From positions 15,245,501-15,309,500 of the forward strand of contig OX621242.1 in assembly GCA_951640165.1 (NCBI GenBank): a stretch of DNA of 64,000 bases, read 5' to 3'. The DNA is from Pseudoips prasinana (taxonomy: Eukaryota; Arthropoda; Insecta; Lepidoptera; Nolidae). Position numbers and translations under genes: made by a program. Below the pieces are notes generated by a model that had not been told where the DNA came from, made no database searches, and worked only from the letters and a program-made list of their open reading frames with translations. Within the stretch, counting starts at the first letter, position 1, and the number at the start of each line of letters is the position of its first letter. This document shows, piece by piece, positions 9,016 through 20,527 of this stretch.

Positions 9016-10297
9016 GGTCTTTACCTATGAAATTGCCGTTCTGCAGTACTGGCCATTTCAAATCAAAATAATTTTTGTTTGGCTAAGAATTCTAATTTCA
9101 ATTTAATTTTATTTTAAAAACATGGATTCTTTTTTCCAAAAGTAGTCATTTCTTTATTGATTAGTGTTACATTTTCATCGCATTTCAATCTTTTTCGTCA
9201 TCATGGATACGTTAAAAATTCGAGTAATTATGGAATATGAGTACCGTCGTGGCAGCAACGCGGCACAAGCGGCACGCAACATCAACGACGTTTACGGAGC
9301 TAACACTACAAACCAACGCACCACCTGTTATTGGTTTGCTCGCTTCCGTTCTGGAAATTTCGACCTGAAAAATGAACCTCGCGGTCGTCCGAAGACTTTG
9401 GTCGACAATGACGAATTAAAGGCGGTTGTGGAAGCTGATGATACACAATCTACGGCTGAATTAGCAGCAGCTTTCGACGTTAGCGTCAAAACAATATTGG
9501 TCCATTTGCGTCAAATTGGCAAGGTAAAAAAGCTTGACAAATGGGTGCCCCACGAACTCAATGATCGCCAGCGCGAAGTACGCGTCGAGACGTGCCTTGC
9601 ACTGCTCAACAGACACACAAATGAAGGAATTTTGAACCGCATTGTTACCTGCGATGAAAAATGGATTCTGTTTGATAACCGCAAGCGCTCAGCAAGTTGG
9701 TTGGATCCTGGTTCAGCACCTAAACAATGCCCTAAACGAAAACTTACCCCTAGAAAAGTGATGGTCACTGTTTGGTGGTCTAGCGCCGGTGTGATTCATC
9801 ACAGCTTCTTACCAAACGGGGTGAGCATTACTGCAGATGTGTACTGTGAAGAACTGAGCACAATGATGGAGAAGCTGGCGCATCTCCAACCAGCATTGGT
9901 CAATCGCTCGTCTCCGCTGCTCCTGCACGACAACGCGCGACCTCATACTGCACAGCAGACGGTCTCCAAGTTGCAAGAACTGGGGTTGGAAGCTCTCCGT
10001 CATCCGCCCTACTCACCAGACCTTGCGCCTACAGACTACTACTTTTTCCAGAATTTGGATAACTTCTTGGCGGGAAAAAAATTCAATACCCGAGAGGCAG
10101 TACAAAATGCCTTTGAAGAATTTGTTGCCTCCCGTCCAGCTGATTTCTTTAAGAAGGGCATCAATAAACTGCCACTGCGATGGCAAAGATGCATTGATTG
10201 CATGGGTGATTACTTCGATTAATACAAATAAAAAAATTCATGAAAAAAAATCGTTTAAATTTTTTCATACAAAACGGCAATTTCATAGGTAAAGACC
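9016..10297 (+). mobile_element. Intact mariner (DD34D) element, copy B
   Basis: A 1282-bp mariner transposon. It begins GGTCTTTACCTATGAAATTG and ends with the inverse of this, flanked on both sides by TA (9014-9015 and 10298-10299), the canonical Tc1/mariner target duplication. It contains one uninterrupted transposase ORF (9164-10222). The left terminal region also has a subterminal CTGCAGTACTGGCC stretch. A second copy of exactly the same length lies in the opposite orientation at 5848-7129 and differs by few bases. Complete ends, TA duplication and an intact ORF suggest a young, potentially mobile copy. Confidence 0.96.
9164..10222 (+). CDS. Mariner transposase, intact
   Basis: Cut-and-paste DNA transposase of the mariner family that binds the terminal inverted repeats and inserts at TA. 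The open frame is 352 codons; the second Met (codon 14, position 9203, MDTLKIRV) is the more usual mariner-length start (339 aa). Features in order: N-terminal paired helix-turn-helix region ending in WFARFRSGNFDL and the PRGRP linker; a second HTH with TAELAAAFDVSVKTI; the WVPHEL motif; catalytic Asp 1 in VTCDEKW; catalytic Asp 2 in LHDNARPH; catalytic Asp 3 in YSPDLAPTDYYFF. I count 34 residues between the second and third Asp, so the triad is DD34D. No key residue is missing. Subfamily cannot be fixed by eye. Confidence 0.96.
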   Translation: MLHFHRISIFFVIMDTLKIRVIMEYEYRRGSNAAQAARNINDVYGANTTNQRTTCYWFARFRSGNFDLKNEPRGRPKTLVDNDELKAVVEADDTQSTAELAAAFDVSVKTILVHLRQIGKVKKLDKWVPHELNDRQREVRVETCLALLNRHTNEGILNRIVTCDEKWILFDNRKRSASWLDPGSAPKQCPKRKLTPRKVMVTVWWSSAGVIHHSFLPNGVSITADVYCEELSTMMEKLAHLQPALVNRSSPLLLHDNARPHTAQQTVSKLQELGLEALRHPPYSPDLAPTDYYFFQNLDNFLAGKKFNTREAVQNAFEEFVASRPADFFKKGINKLPLRWQRCIDCMGDYFD

Positions 10298-10619
10298 TAT
10301 TATTATGTCTAATTGGTGTAATTCTTGGCCTTTGGTAAAAAAAATGCTTATGCTTGACATATAGAGTGCCAAAAATTCAATTAAAGAAACTTGGTGTTTC
10401 TATGTGTTCTTTACTACAATAGTACGAAGTGTTCTGAGCAATTGTTCGAACTTATTCCTGACACCACGTTCCATCACAGACCCTCTCGCCAGAAGTGGAC
10501 ATTGCATGCATATGACCTGGATGACCATCTACCACCGTGCATTCCACAATAAACTTTAACTCTCGACAATAATCCCAATCCGGTATGACATGGCAACATA
10601 CAAGAAGTGAGCCTATTCC

Positions 10620-10668
10620 TCAGCCGGCAACGCACTTGCAGCACCTATGGTGTCCATGGGCGGTAATT
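10620..10668 (-). repeat. Fragment of the GCGTTGCCGGCC repeat
   Basis: GCCGGCAACGCACTTGCAGC then ATGGTGTCCATGGGCGGTAA is the reverse of the segment at about 12640-12710. Confidence 0.6.
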
Positions 10669-11454
10669 ACTTATATAATAAAAAAATTGACTTCTTTTGA
10701 TATACTATGAGTATAATTCCATGGTAATAATAGCCAATGATGTGAGTATATTGGACGACAGACCTAATGCAGTGAGGTTAGAAAAGCGAAAATGCGATAG
10801 TCATTTCATGTGCATTATAAGTATCCTTAGAAATACTACGTTTACCGCTTACAATCACTCGGACTTAGAGGTTTTTATCAACCTGGTAGTATAATATAAA
10901 TCTAAAATTATCTATTATAAATATAAAATTTGTAATACCATTTTTAACTCGAAATTTGTTTACCTACCTACCGTATACAGAGTAACTTCTAATCTCTTAC
11001 TATCGTATGTGAGCTAACTCCTAATGCTTCAAAATAACCAATACGTAGGTAATTTTGCATCCTCAACCCATATATTTATAATCTAAAAAAGTTCTATCTA
11101 TTTTCTTTGGTTGTATCTACATGGTATAAGGTTTAAAGATAAGACCTACTTATATGAACTTCAGAACCTCCTCCTTTTGAAGTTGGTTAAAAATCACAAT
11201 CCATACCCTACCTTAATTCCATCCGCGTATTCTGTCAAATTATAGTTTCGAAATGGTATTCTGGCCTCATTTATACAATTACACGTGTTCAACTTGGCAT
11301 TTCGTAATTATGAAGGCACGATAAAAGGTGTGAGAAGTCAAAAGGATTTCACCTTTATCACCACAGTATAACGTTCATAATTACTTTTGTACCATGACTA
11401 TTACGCTCTCCGTAGACGGTATAGTGCAGTAGGTAGTCTGAATTTTTCATGTCA

Positions 11455-11730
11455 TTTTTCAGTAGACGTTAGGCAGGTCCTGGCGGTGCCGGGCGCGGGT
11501 CGATCGATTGTCGCAAACACGCAGTTGAAACGGCTCCTATTGCATTCATTCATATACGTGTCTCGTATGCGGAAGAGTTCTGTGGTACCGGTGAAATGGG
11601 TCAATAATAAATAAAACCGTATTCCATGCTAATATTTTTCCGCTATTACGCTGTTCAAGGACGCGGATAATATTAACATAACACGCGCGTCCTTGTCAAT
11701 GTCACTTGGTTCGTTTTATCGATAGGTTAC
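11455..11730. other. GC-rich patch with DRE-like site, function unknown
   Basis: A GC-rich stretch (GCGGTGCCGGGCGCGGGTCG at about 11484) in AT-rich intergenic DNA, an inverted pair CAAGGACGCG at 11656-11665 and 11686-11695, and TATCGATA at 11717-11724, the core of the insect DRE/DREF promoter element. It could be a promoter or unrecognised exon, but I see no clear coding frame. Confidence 0.25.
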
Positions 11731-11906
11731 CAGAGGGTATGGTAACGAGATTCACGAAATAGGAATTACAAACAGACTCTTAACCAATACGTATCTATTA
11801 TTTATTAAGCGATTCAAACTGCGCTCGACTTTGCCATTATTTTTTCAATTTTTTTCTTTTAAAACTTAATGTCTTAAAAATGTCGTCTTTGTGTTTATAC
11901 AACTAA

Positions 11907-12023
11907 GAGCCGATTTCACCGTTAAAAATAAACGCGATCAATGGACGCAAAATTCAGCTACTGGACGCTGAACTGAGTTTAGCGTCAATTGATCGCGTTT
12001 AAATTTAACGGTCAAATAGGCTC
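11907..12023. mobile_element. PIF/Harbinger-like MITE with TAA target site
   Basis: A 117-bp foldback element with about 41-bp inverted arms beginning GAGCC(G/T)ATTT(C/G)ACCGTTAA and running through AAACGCGATCAAT(G/T)GACGC. It is flanked by TAA at 11904-11906 and 12024-12026. A 3-bp TWA duplication is typical of PIF/Harbinger elements. No coding capacity. Confidence 0.78.
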
Positions 12024-12587
12024 TAAGCCGACGGAAAATACCTGAGAGAAATCCTAAATTTCATCTGGTATCTGGATCTCCTTCGTAGCTTAAGGCAGAG
12101 GGCCTATTATATACCCGGATTGGTCGAGGGCGCTGATTCGAGACCCGCCGGACTATAAAATTTAAGATTACCTATTTTTTGAGATTAGATTTACGCTTGG
12201 CATTGCTATAAATCTAAAAATTTATCAAAACTGTAATACTAAACGAATACATGTAGGATTTGTGTAAGGTTACAGAAAACGAAACGTATGAAGCGGGACG
12301 TATTCGAGCTTATTAATAGTTAGTATTCTTATCACGCCATTACGACGGTACCCAATCATAACACTGCCCTACGACGGTACGAACTCGTTCGTACGTGGCT
12401 ATTTTCGAAAACTTTTCCTAAAGCCTCTAAACTGGTTTTGATAGGCTTAGCTGGGAGATCAGAAAAAGTCGCAAGTATATGAATAGATTTATACAAAAAG
12501 AAATATGTAGTAGGAATTAAAATGTTATCTGGAAGTACAGAAGTTGACACAACATGAAAACAAATGCCAAAAACAATTTAACCTTTC

Positions 12588-12800
12588 AAGTTTTTTTTTA
12601 TATCTGAGGGCGACAAACGAGCAAGTGGGTCACCCGATGGTAAGTGTTCACCGCCGCCCATGGACACTCGCAACAGCAGAAGTGTCGCGGGTGCGTTGCC
12701 GGCCTTTAAAAGTCAGCTACCAAATGTTGCGGACCCTTCCATTTCATGCATTAGTCCACCCTCCATTGGGGTGGGGCCCCAATGAGCTCTGGCGACCTTA
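12588..12800 (+). repeat. Common lepidopteran repeat (GCGTTGCCGGCC type)
   Basis: GGCGACAAACGAGCAAGTGG, GTCACCCGATGGTAAGTGTT, CACCGCCGCCCATGGACACT and GGGTGCGTTGCCGGCCTTTA. Recalled as a very frequent repeat of moth genomes, probably a LINE 3' end. The ORF through it is incidental. A short reversed fragment is at about 10620-10668. Confidence 0.7.
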
Positions 12801-13454
12801 CTCACACTCGGAAACACAACATTAAAATGATTAATGTTATTATTAAGGAATTTCGTCTGTAAGGTGGAGGTACTTCCCCAGTCGGGCCGCTCTTTGAGTG
12901 AATGAACGCTATGCCTGTTTAAGTGATTGCTTCATCTCATGGAGTCGCATTTACCTAATTCTTTATTATCAGTACCATAGAAATGAAGGAATATTCTAGA
13001 CATACAGTTAACCTGGCAGACTTTCACTGCTTCACTAGACAATAGAAGCGAACGTGGCCTCAAGCCGTCTAGCAAATAAAACCACAAACTAAGTACCATT
13101 ACCGAAAGGCATCCCCTTAGGAGTTCGAAGCTTGGCTACTGGCGGTTACGTAACGTTTTGGGACGTTTTGTGCAACTGCCCCAATTCATTAATACATGAA
13201 GTCGCGGGCTTCTCGTCCTATTGAAGATTGGAAACGGCATTTCAGCGATAGAATACACACATAGGGTTATTGAGTACGCTGGCAATCTAAACACTGAACC
13301 TCTTATGGCAACATCATTGCATTAAAACTGTCAGTTTTTATAGTCTCCCAAAATTAATTTATACGCACTGATCAACGCTGCCTTCAGTTGTTTTATAAGT
13401 CAAAGAAATATTAAAGCAATGCTTTAACTATTACAGTCGATACTAATATAAAAA

Positions 13455-13705
13455 AGACGGGCTGGTTGGCGTGGTTGGTAAGTGCTTTCACGCCGCAGGT
13501 CGTGGATTCGATTCCCATCCAGGACAGATATTTGTGTGCATGAACATGTCTATTTGTTCTGAGTCTGTAATTATCTATACAGGTATGTATTTACAAAAGT
13601 AAAGTTGTATATGTAATATATCAGTTATCTGGTTTCCATAGTACATATTCTACTTAGTTTGGGATCAGATGGCCGTGTGTGTATAACGACACAAAAAATC
13701 CTATG
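13455..13705 (+). repeat. tRNA-derived SINE, family 1
   Basis: Good copy with TTGGCGTGGTTGGTAAGTGC (A-box region), GGTCGTGGATTCGATTCCC (B-box region), TATTTGTGTGCATGAACATG and the tail TAGTTTGGGATCAGATGGCC. Confidence 0.83.
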
Positions 13706-13749
13706 CTGACGACGAAATAAAGATTATAATGACGTTGCAAACATTTTTA

Positions 13750-15662
13750 ATTACGCATTATTGCAGTCTAACGATAACCCCTTATTAAAGGTCAATAAAA
13801 GCTTGTAATAAAACAATATTATGTAACTAATGTTTATATTAAAAATTATTCATGATTTACCATTTTACAGAGTAATAATATTTACAAACATATGACCTAC
13901 AACAGTATGTCTACATACATATAAATAAAATTCATTTGACTCCCATTGTTTAACATTTTTAATGTACAAAAAAACATACACCTCCTTCTCCGGTATTGGC
14001 TGACACGAGGACCGAGATACTGCACTATGGCTCGTCTCAGAGCAAGCAACTACATCGCGTGGATCTTCACACCAGAACAGTTCCAGTAAAAGCATTTCAA
14101 TTACAAGCAACGACACTTCGCGTGTGAACTCATATTTAATACGAATTTCACGCTCATGAGTTACTCAAAGCGGTCATAATCGGAAATCGGACGGACTAAT
14201 GCATGACATGTATTTACCACTGAACATCTTTATTCCAACGGTATTTATACTTTTATAACTATACGGCGAATACAGTTATAGTAAAGTCAGTCCTTTCAGT
14301 CCTTATGTCGGCCTTATACTATATTACCATATTAATGACTAATATTTTGTTAAATATTAATAACTTTAAGAACAAGTTTTAAGAATACTGCGCCCATCGT
14401 GCATTTCTTTTCGGTACTTTCATTAAAACTTTCAGTTACACTGAATATATAGTTGTTAGTATTATTTACAATCGTAACATATTAATTGGCTAAAAGATTT
14501 TTCCATAATTCGCTAACGGCGTTAACATTTTGCCTAAATATGTAGTGCGGCCTCATAAAATACTTACAATTTAATACTAGTTCAGAATAATAACATACAC
14601 CTGTGTACTCTAAAGAAATTGAGGTAATTGGTTTTGGAGAAAAAAAAACGCGGGTAACTTATCCAATGACTCTCAGTATTTACACAATATAAAATACATA
14701 CAATAAGAAGTCGACGAACAGCAAAAGTGCGAATCGGCCGTCGAAATAATTTTGTGATATTATCAATAACGTATTTGTGCATTAAACACAGGTATTCTCT
14801 AACACTACCTCTATATAAAAATTGCACAGTACAAGCATGAAAGTCAGAAAAGTCCTAAGTCGCTATATACAATAATTTTAATTAAACCTGTTCAATTAGC
14901 ACGAAATAAACATCGATGTATCAACAAGAGTTGAGCACAATAATAGTAATTATAGTACACGTATGTACACGGTATTTGGTAACGAGCAGTCGCACGCTGA
15001 TGATGCGTACTCGAAGGCAGGTCGGTCCACAATGCGATAGAACATTCTCTTAAAATAAATCAGGTCACACAAGTGAAGGACACCAAGTACTTAATATATA
15101 AATACTAATAGAATATATACCATACTTTAACGATAATTATGCAACATAATATTTATTCGGCGATCAGTTCCACTGATCACAATAATATATAATGACCTAC
15201 ATAGCGTCCTCTACGTCTCTATGTAGCAGAATGTATTATGCACAATATACCGGCGCACGGTAGGATGTCTCCGATGCACGTCACCACGTTTCATCGCACC
15301 GCAATCACTCACTGAACATTCACTCACTCGTACAAAACTAAAAATAAATTGTCCATGCCATACAAAAAGGGATCCAAAATTCTGCCATCACAGGCACGAA
15401 TCTTTATACTGAATAAAGATTCGGCCGCCGAAACGTTCCAAAGTACTCTTAGGAATACATAAACGCTAAAGAGTAGATATTATATACCAAAGACTACTTC
15501 GAAAAATCGATTCCATAATATTAAGAGCGGGGTTTAGCCGGTCGCGATTCGATGGAATCTATTAACATGTAGGCGCCGCCTTCGGCGCCGATAAGAACTG
15601 TGGATGCCTTTCGTGGAACACGTAGGTTGCGTAGCGTGGCGCGGGTGGGGGGCGGGGCGCTA
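13750..15662 (-). other. Probable PDSS1 3' UTR and downstream flank
   Basis: About 1.9 kb without any recognisable interspersed repeat follows the PDSS1 stop codon on the minus strand. This contrasts with repeat-dense sequence on both sides and fits an exonic 3' UTR. AATAAA hexamers on the minus strand occur at 15152-15157 and 14229-14234; either could be a polyadenylation signal. Moderately GC-rich patches (15240-15330) support transcribed sequence. The true end of the transcript cannot be fixed from sequence alone. Confidence 0.4.
15152..15157 (-). promoter_or_regulatory. Candidate polyadenylation signal of PDSS1
   Basis: AATAAA on the minus strand, about 505 bp after the TAG stop. The hexamer is common in AT-rich DNA, so this is only a candidate; a second lies at 14229-14234. 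Confidence 0.3.
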
Positions 15663-15884
15663 CTATTTGATCCTGTTGAGCACGAGGTCGGTGGTGACGA
15701 GCAGCCCCTTCTGGTAGGGCGAGTCGGCCAGCTCGGCGGCCAGGCGCGCCGCCTCGGCGCCGTGCTTGCGCGCCAGGAAGCGCGTCTGCTCCAGCCCGCG
15801 CGACTTGTGCACCAGCTCGTACGCCTTCTCCACGTCGCCCGCCTCCTGGAACCGCCTCATGATCATCGGGTTCAGCTCGGGGTA
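15663..15884 (-). CDS. PDSS1: PDSS1 terminal exon (C-terminus, stop)
   Basis: Last coding exon: 73 codons plus TAG. The acceptor GTCGGCAG precedes TACCCC, so the protein continues EK-YPELNPMIMRRF from the previous exon, with no phase shift. The product ends with SPYQKGLLVTTDLVLNRIK, matching the family pattern of a late helix ending close to the C-terminus in Arg/Lys. The segment GLEQTRFLARKH is alanine/arginine-rich and much more GC-rich than surroundings. An ORF starting at an upstream ATG (15902) reads four or five intron codons (MNVCRQ) before the splice acceptor; those are not part of the protein. Antisense open frames over this exon are shadows caused by its GC content. Confidence 0.95.
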   Translation of the reverse strand, partial: YPELNPMIMRRFQEAGDVEKAYELVHKSRGLEQTRFLARKHGAEAARLAAELADSPYQKGLLVTTDLVLNRIK

Positions 15885-18796
15885 CTGCCGACAAACATTC
15901 ACAAATTAATCTTATGTCCCAAATGTAGGTACAGAAATTTGAAAAAAATATCATTTGCTAAGGGCAGCCAATGTTCTACAGCCCTCAAATATTATTTATA
16001 GAGTTATTCTGTTATTTAGGTAGCTCAAAGAAACAAACTCAAAGAGAACTCACAGAACCCCAATACTAAGTCTCCAAGATCTGTCACCACTACGGTAAGC
16101 CATTGCATCTTACAAAATAAGCTGAATTATTATGTAAAGTTGCTGGGAAAGCTGAGAGTTGTGTATTGGTGATGCTGTGTGGTCCGAACGTCATAGATTG
16201 TGAGGCCCCTTGCCATCAGGTGACCCTTATGTTTAATGCATAAGACTTTTCTCTCATATTATATTATTTCAATTTAATTTCAATTCAATTCAATGTTTTT
16301 TTGTTTTCATGTAATTTTGCTATTATTTTTGGTATTTAAGCTTTATCCTTCCACTATTATTTTATTGTATGGTATTTTTTATATATAGCTATTAATGTTA
16401 ATAATTGTGTATGTTCTGTAGTTTAATATTCGTCCGTGTTCTGCTTTACATGTTACTTTTGTCTCGTTTCGATGTTTATTGTTTATGGCTTGTTTTTGTA
16501 ATTAGTGCAAGTTTTTTAATTAATTTAATTAATTTATTGTAATTAACTTTAATAATGTAAAATTTTAATGCTGTGGTCGTCTAAGTGTTGCAGCACTATT
16601 ATTTTTAAGTATGTACATAATATAACTGCATGAGTGTATATAACGTTGACGATCCTTAAATAAATTAATAAATGCCGATTTAATTATATAAAAAACTCAT
16701 ATTGTAAATTTGTATCTATTTTTCTAATTTGGTGGCTTCAAAATAAGCTTAGACATGAAATGTATTTTGTATGGCATCGAATGAACAACCATTAAAATGT
16801 GTAAATGTTTTCAAAATCAAGACAAATCCCTAACTAAAACAAAAATCTTACTATTATCGACAAATTTTAATGTTGACTATATTTGAACATTTTTAGTAAC
16901 AAAATCAAAATTCATGCCTAGATGGTATAATTTTGCTACTCGTATTGTTATAATTCCATTAATGGGATCATTGTTATTTATATTTAGACCTATCGCTCAT
17001 ATTTTTAACAACTATATCTCAAGTTTTCTCGTTTTTTTCTACTTGCTCACCAAACTAATTACCGTAATTTTTCGTACCGCCAAAACCTACCTTATCTGAA
17101 CTAAATAAAGTTGGTGATAAATGTGTTTTTCAACATAAGATTAAATAAAGACTGCTTTAAGATAGAGTAAGGCCTGGAGCCTTATTTTGTCGCCCAATAC
17201 AAATAAAAACATCTTAAAATAGTTTTCGTTGTTGCCAAACAAAATTCTTAAAAAGATTTTACAGTTCGTAAAGATATAATTTAAAAAAACAACACAATTT
17301 TCTGTTCGTATATATCATGCCAAAGTCATTAGCAACAATTAATTAGATTACCGGTAGGCATGTATGAAGAATATAATGACAGTAAACGAGGCAAGATTTG
17401 TGCAAAGATCGTGACAAATGGAAATCCGTTGTCTCTGCCTACCGCTCTGGGAAACAGGCGTGATGTTATGTATGTATGTAATTATGTTACTCTCTATTCC
17501 ACGTGCGTAACTGTAAACGTCTGCAGGCATACGTTCCAGTTGAAAGGTGATAAACAAAAGTGATTAATGATTATGTAAGATTCCATTACACTGCAAGTGC
17601 GCAACCAATATTTTAAAAGGACATGGCTTGATCATCATGTTGTAATGATAACATTAGTAGTTTGTACCCAGACTATCGAACGATAACTTCTGCCGTATTT
17701 GTAAATCGGGTGACAGGCCTGTTTTCGGCGAGTTTAATAGCTAATATGCGGCAGCTGTAAAAATGCTTTCATAATACCATTGCATTCTGGTATGTAACTC
17801 ATGCAGGTGCTACACATTAAGTGCTATTTTTCTATACAAATGATTTCTTTATTTCCTATCTGGATTTTAAGACTACTGTTATTTTTGTGCAATGTGCTTT
17901 ATCATGCCATCAGCTTTATCCGCAAAAACTCGCATAATACGGCCATTCAAAAATTAATAATGGAAACAATTTAAAAACTACCTAACATAAACAAATTTAT
18001 CGTCTTGAAACAAAATTAATAAATATGGATGTGGATGGGTTACTGAAAATGAAATCGATTAATTCATAAAGAAAGAGATAAGAGAACCTTTTCTTTGTGG
18101 ATCTAGTGATCATTTATTTATCACACGTGAACGTGGAAAACGAGACTGTAGGAGCGGTATCAATTCCTCGTAAATTAGTTTTTGCAAGTAAAACACGGAC
18201 TCTGGTACACAAAATACCTTCCTCATACGTGACCGTGCACATACTCAAACAAGTGCACACATCCGCATATGGTAACAAGGAAACGAAAGCACGTAAACAC
18301 CGAAATAACGCTTATACACAAACAGTATAAAAAGCAAGTTTTATAAATGTAATGATAGTTTTTCGGTAAAACATAAGTAAAATTAAATAGATTTTAGAAT
18401 ATAATTTAATTAGTCAATACTACTTTTATAAATTTTATATTTTCAGAGAATATAATTTCATAACTATAGACACACGTATGATAAAAGCGACGAACATTCT
18501 GCCGATATCTAAACGCCGCCGCAAAACTGAATGTAATGTATGAGTAATAAAAACCTGTCTTAAAAAGTATCACTTTTTGATAAAATCGCTACAAGTATGG
18601 CACAATGGTTAAGGTTAAAAATAGTAGATAAATAACTAGTTATTTATTAAAGGTGTTTACAATATTGTTATGTGATAAAACGGACCGCACGAATGGACTG
18701 GTTCTAAAATTTAGTTACTATAAAATTGTTTTAGACTATACTGCTGCTTTTTGAGCTTCACAAATGTTTGTGAATAACCAAGTGCTGAATATTTCG

Positions 18797-18990
18797 TTGT
18801 AGCCTCGCTACTAGGCACCCTCGAATTTCGGGTTCGATGCCAGCACAGGACATCTATTTGTGTGAACTATAAATAGAGACCCTCTGAGACACGGACACAA
18901 AACACAAGCAGACAGTTGTGCTTTATATCCGTGAATTGCAGGTTTGGAATGTTCCCCGCCATACAGGGATTTCATTTCCTAGGCGCTCAT
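18797..18990 (+). repeat. Degraded SINE, probably family 2
   Basis: GTAGCCTCGCTACTAGGC, TCGGGTTCGATGCC, CATCTATTTGTGTGAACTAT and CAGGGATTTCATTTCCTAGG recall family 2 in order, but with many changes. Confidence 0.45.
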
Positions 18991-20052
18991 GGCCAGTTTC
19001 CATTTGTCAACAGAGTCGAGTATGACTACATCAGCCACACACGCGAAGGTCACCTTTACATCTTAATAATTGTATACCAAAAAAACATAAGCGCATCACT
19101 CCTTTCACCCAGACATTACGGACAGTTTTTGCTTTAGCTGGTCTGCTGTCCTTTATAAAATACTGTAGTAACAAGCGGGTGAAGTTAAATGTATTAAATT
19201 ATCAAGAGCCTTTACTAACAACAAGGAGGGATTGCTGTCCCTTATAAAGGACTCTGTAATAAGCAGGTTATTTTGGTCATAATATGTCAAAAATCAGTCG
19301 ATCAATCGATGAAAAGTATCTGGGCATGAGGTCAGCCCATAGATGGGTGACAGCTAAAGTGGTTTAATTTCTAAGCATCTCAGTGCTTCGGAGGGTACAT
19401 TAAGCTACTGTCCCGGTTGTAGCAATTAGGCGACAGTCGTCAGAGGCCTATTGGGCGGTTTGAACAAATCTGACACCCGGGTAACCACTAACGATATGAT
19501 AAAAGAAAGAAAGCGGCGAAAAAAAACATAGATATTCAGTATTAAGCTTTCGATTTTTGTTCGTTTTGAATTCAAGCCAATCTATTAGCACTTCTTTTTC
19601 ATCAGATACCTACTATTTTATATTTATCATAGAAAAAACGAGAAATCTGAGCTAAATTCTGCTACGTATATTCCAAACGGTTATATACAACAGAGATACA
19701 TTTGCGCAAGTGTATGTCACACTGTGGCACGCGTTGAGGCAGGGCAACCGGTTTGCCAATATTGGGACTTTAAAGTGCCTATAGATTTACTCGAAGATTG
19801 TCGATCACTTGCAAACAACATTTTTTGACAGCGAACCAGTTAACGATGAATAATAACAGCCCGTACAAACCTCGGTGGTTTTTGGGTTTGCTATCATAGT
19901 AACATGTATGTTTACTTTATGGAAATAAATAAATAAAAAATCTGAAAATATGTAAATCGGAACATCAAGTACTTGTTCTGTAAACATCACTGTTTAACAA
20001 ATTGAATTATTGTATTATTGTTATTATTATCATTTAATAATAACAATAATAT

Positions 20053-20318
20053 GCTGGTACATTATTCACACAAGGCCATGTGATCACAAATTAAGCAGAA
20101 CTTGAACTATGGAAATCAGATATATCAGTTATCTGATTTCCATAGTTCCATGCCACATATACTACTTTTTTTTATAAATACATATATTTTATATTGATTA
20201 TTACACCTAGCCACAGAACAAACAGACATGTTCATGCACACAAATATCTGTCTTGGGTGGGAATAGAACCAGCGGCGTGAAAGGCAAGCATTTACCAACC
20301 ACGCCAACTGGACCGTCA
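20053..20318 (-). repeat. tRNA-derived SINE, family 1, rearranged tail
   Basis: Minus-strand copy whose head (TTGGCGTGGTTGGTAAATGC, TTCTATTCCCACCCAAGACA) is normal. In the tail, a TATCAGTTATCTGATTTCCA segment is present both in normal and inverted orientation, forming a 17-bp perfect inverted repeat (20105-20121 and 20131-20147). Confidence 0.78.
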
Positions 20319-20527
20319 ATAAATGCAAGATAAGAGATGGTCGCTTTCCAAAATGTTTAACGATCAATTTTATTGGTAGAGAAATGTTTCACGTATACTG
20401 GATTTTCGTTCGCAATTCTGCCATATACTTTCACTAATTTATCTTACTGAAGGTGCATATAGACCAGTAAAATTTTACAAATCTACTGATACCTTTAAAG
20501 TCACACGCGTAACACCCATTTAAGTAA

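Noticed and set aside
9511..9768. Antisense frames within the mariner copies
   Set aside because: Shadows of the transposase; the same frames are mirrored in both copies.
12544..12825. 93-codon frame as a gene
   Set aside because: It lies fully within a common interspersed repeat.
13455..13540. tRNA-like sequence as a true tRNA gene
   Set aside because: A- and B-box-like motifs are present but the cloverleaf does not close and the same head is followed by the same SINE body in many copies.
15600..16001. Long open frame on the plus strand across the PDSS1 terminal exon
   Set aside because: It is antisense to a well-supported exon and results from GC-rich codons; the protein has no recognisable features.
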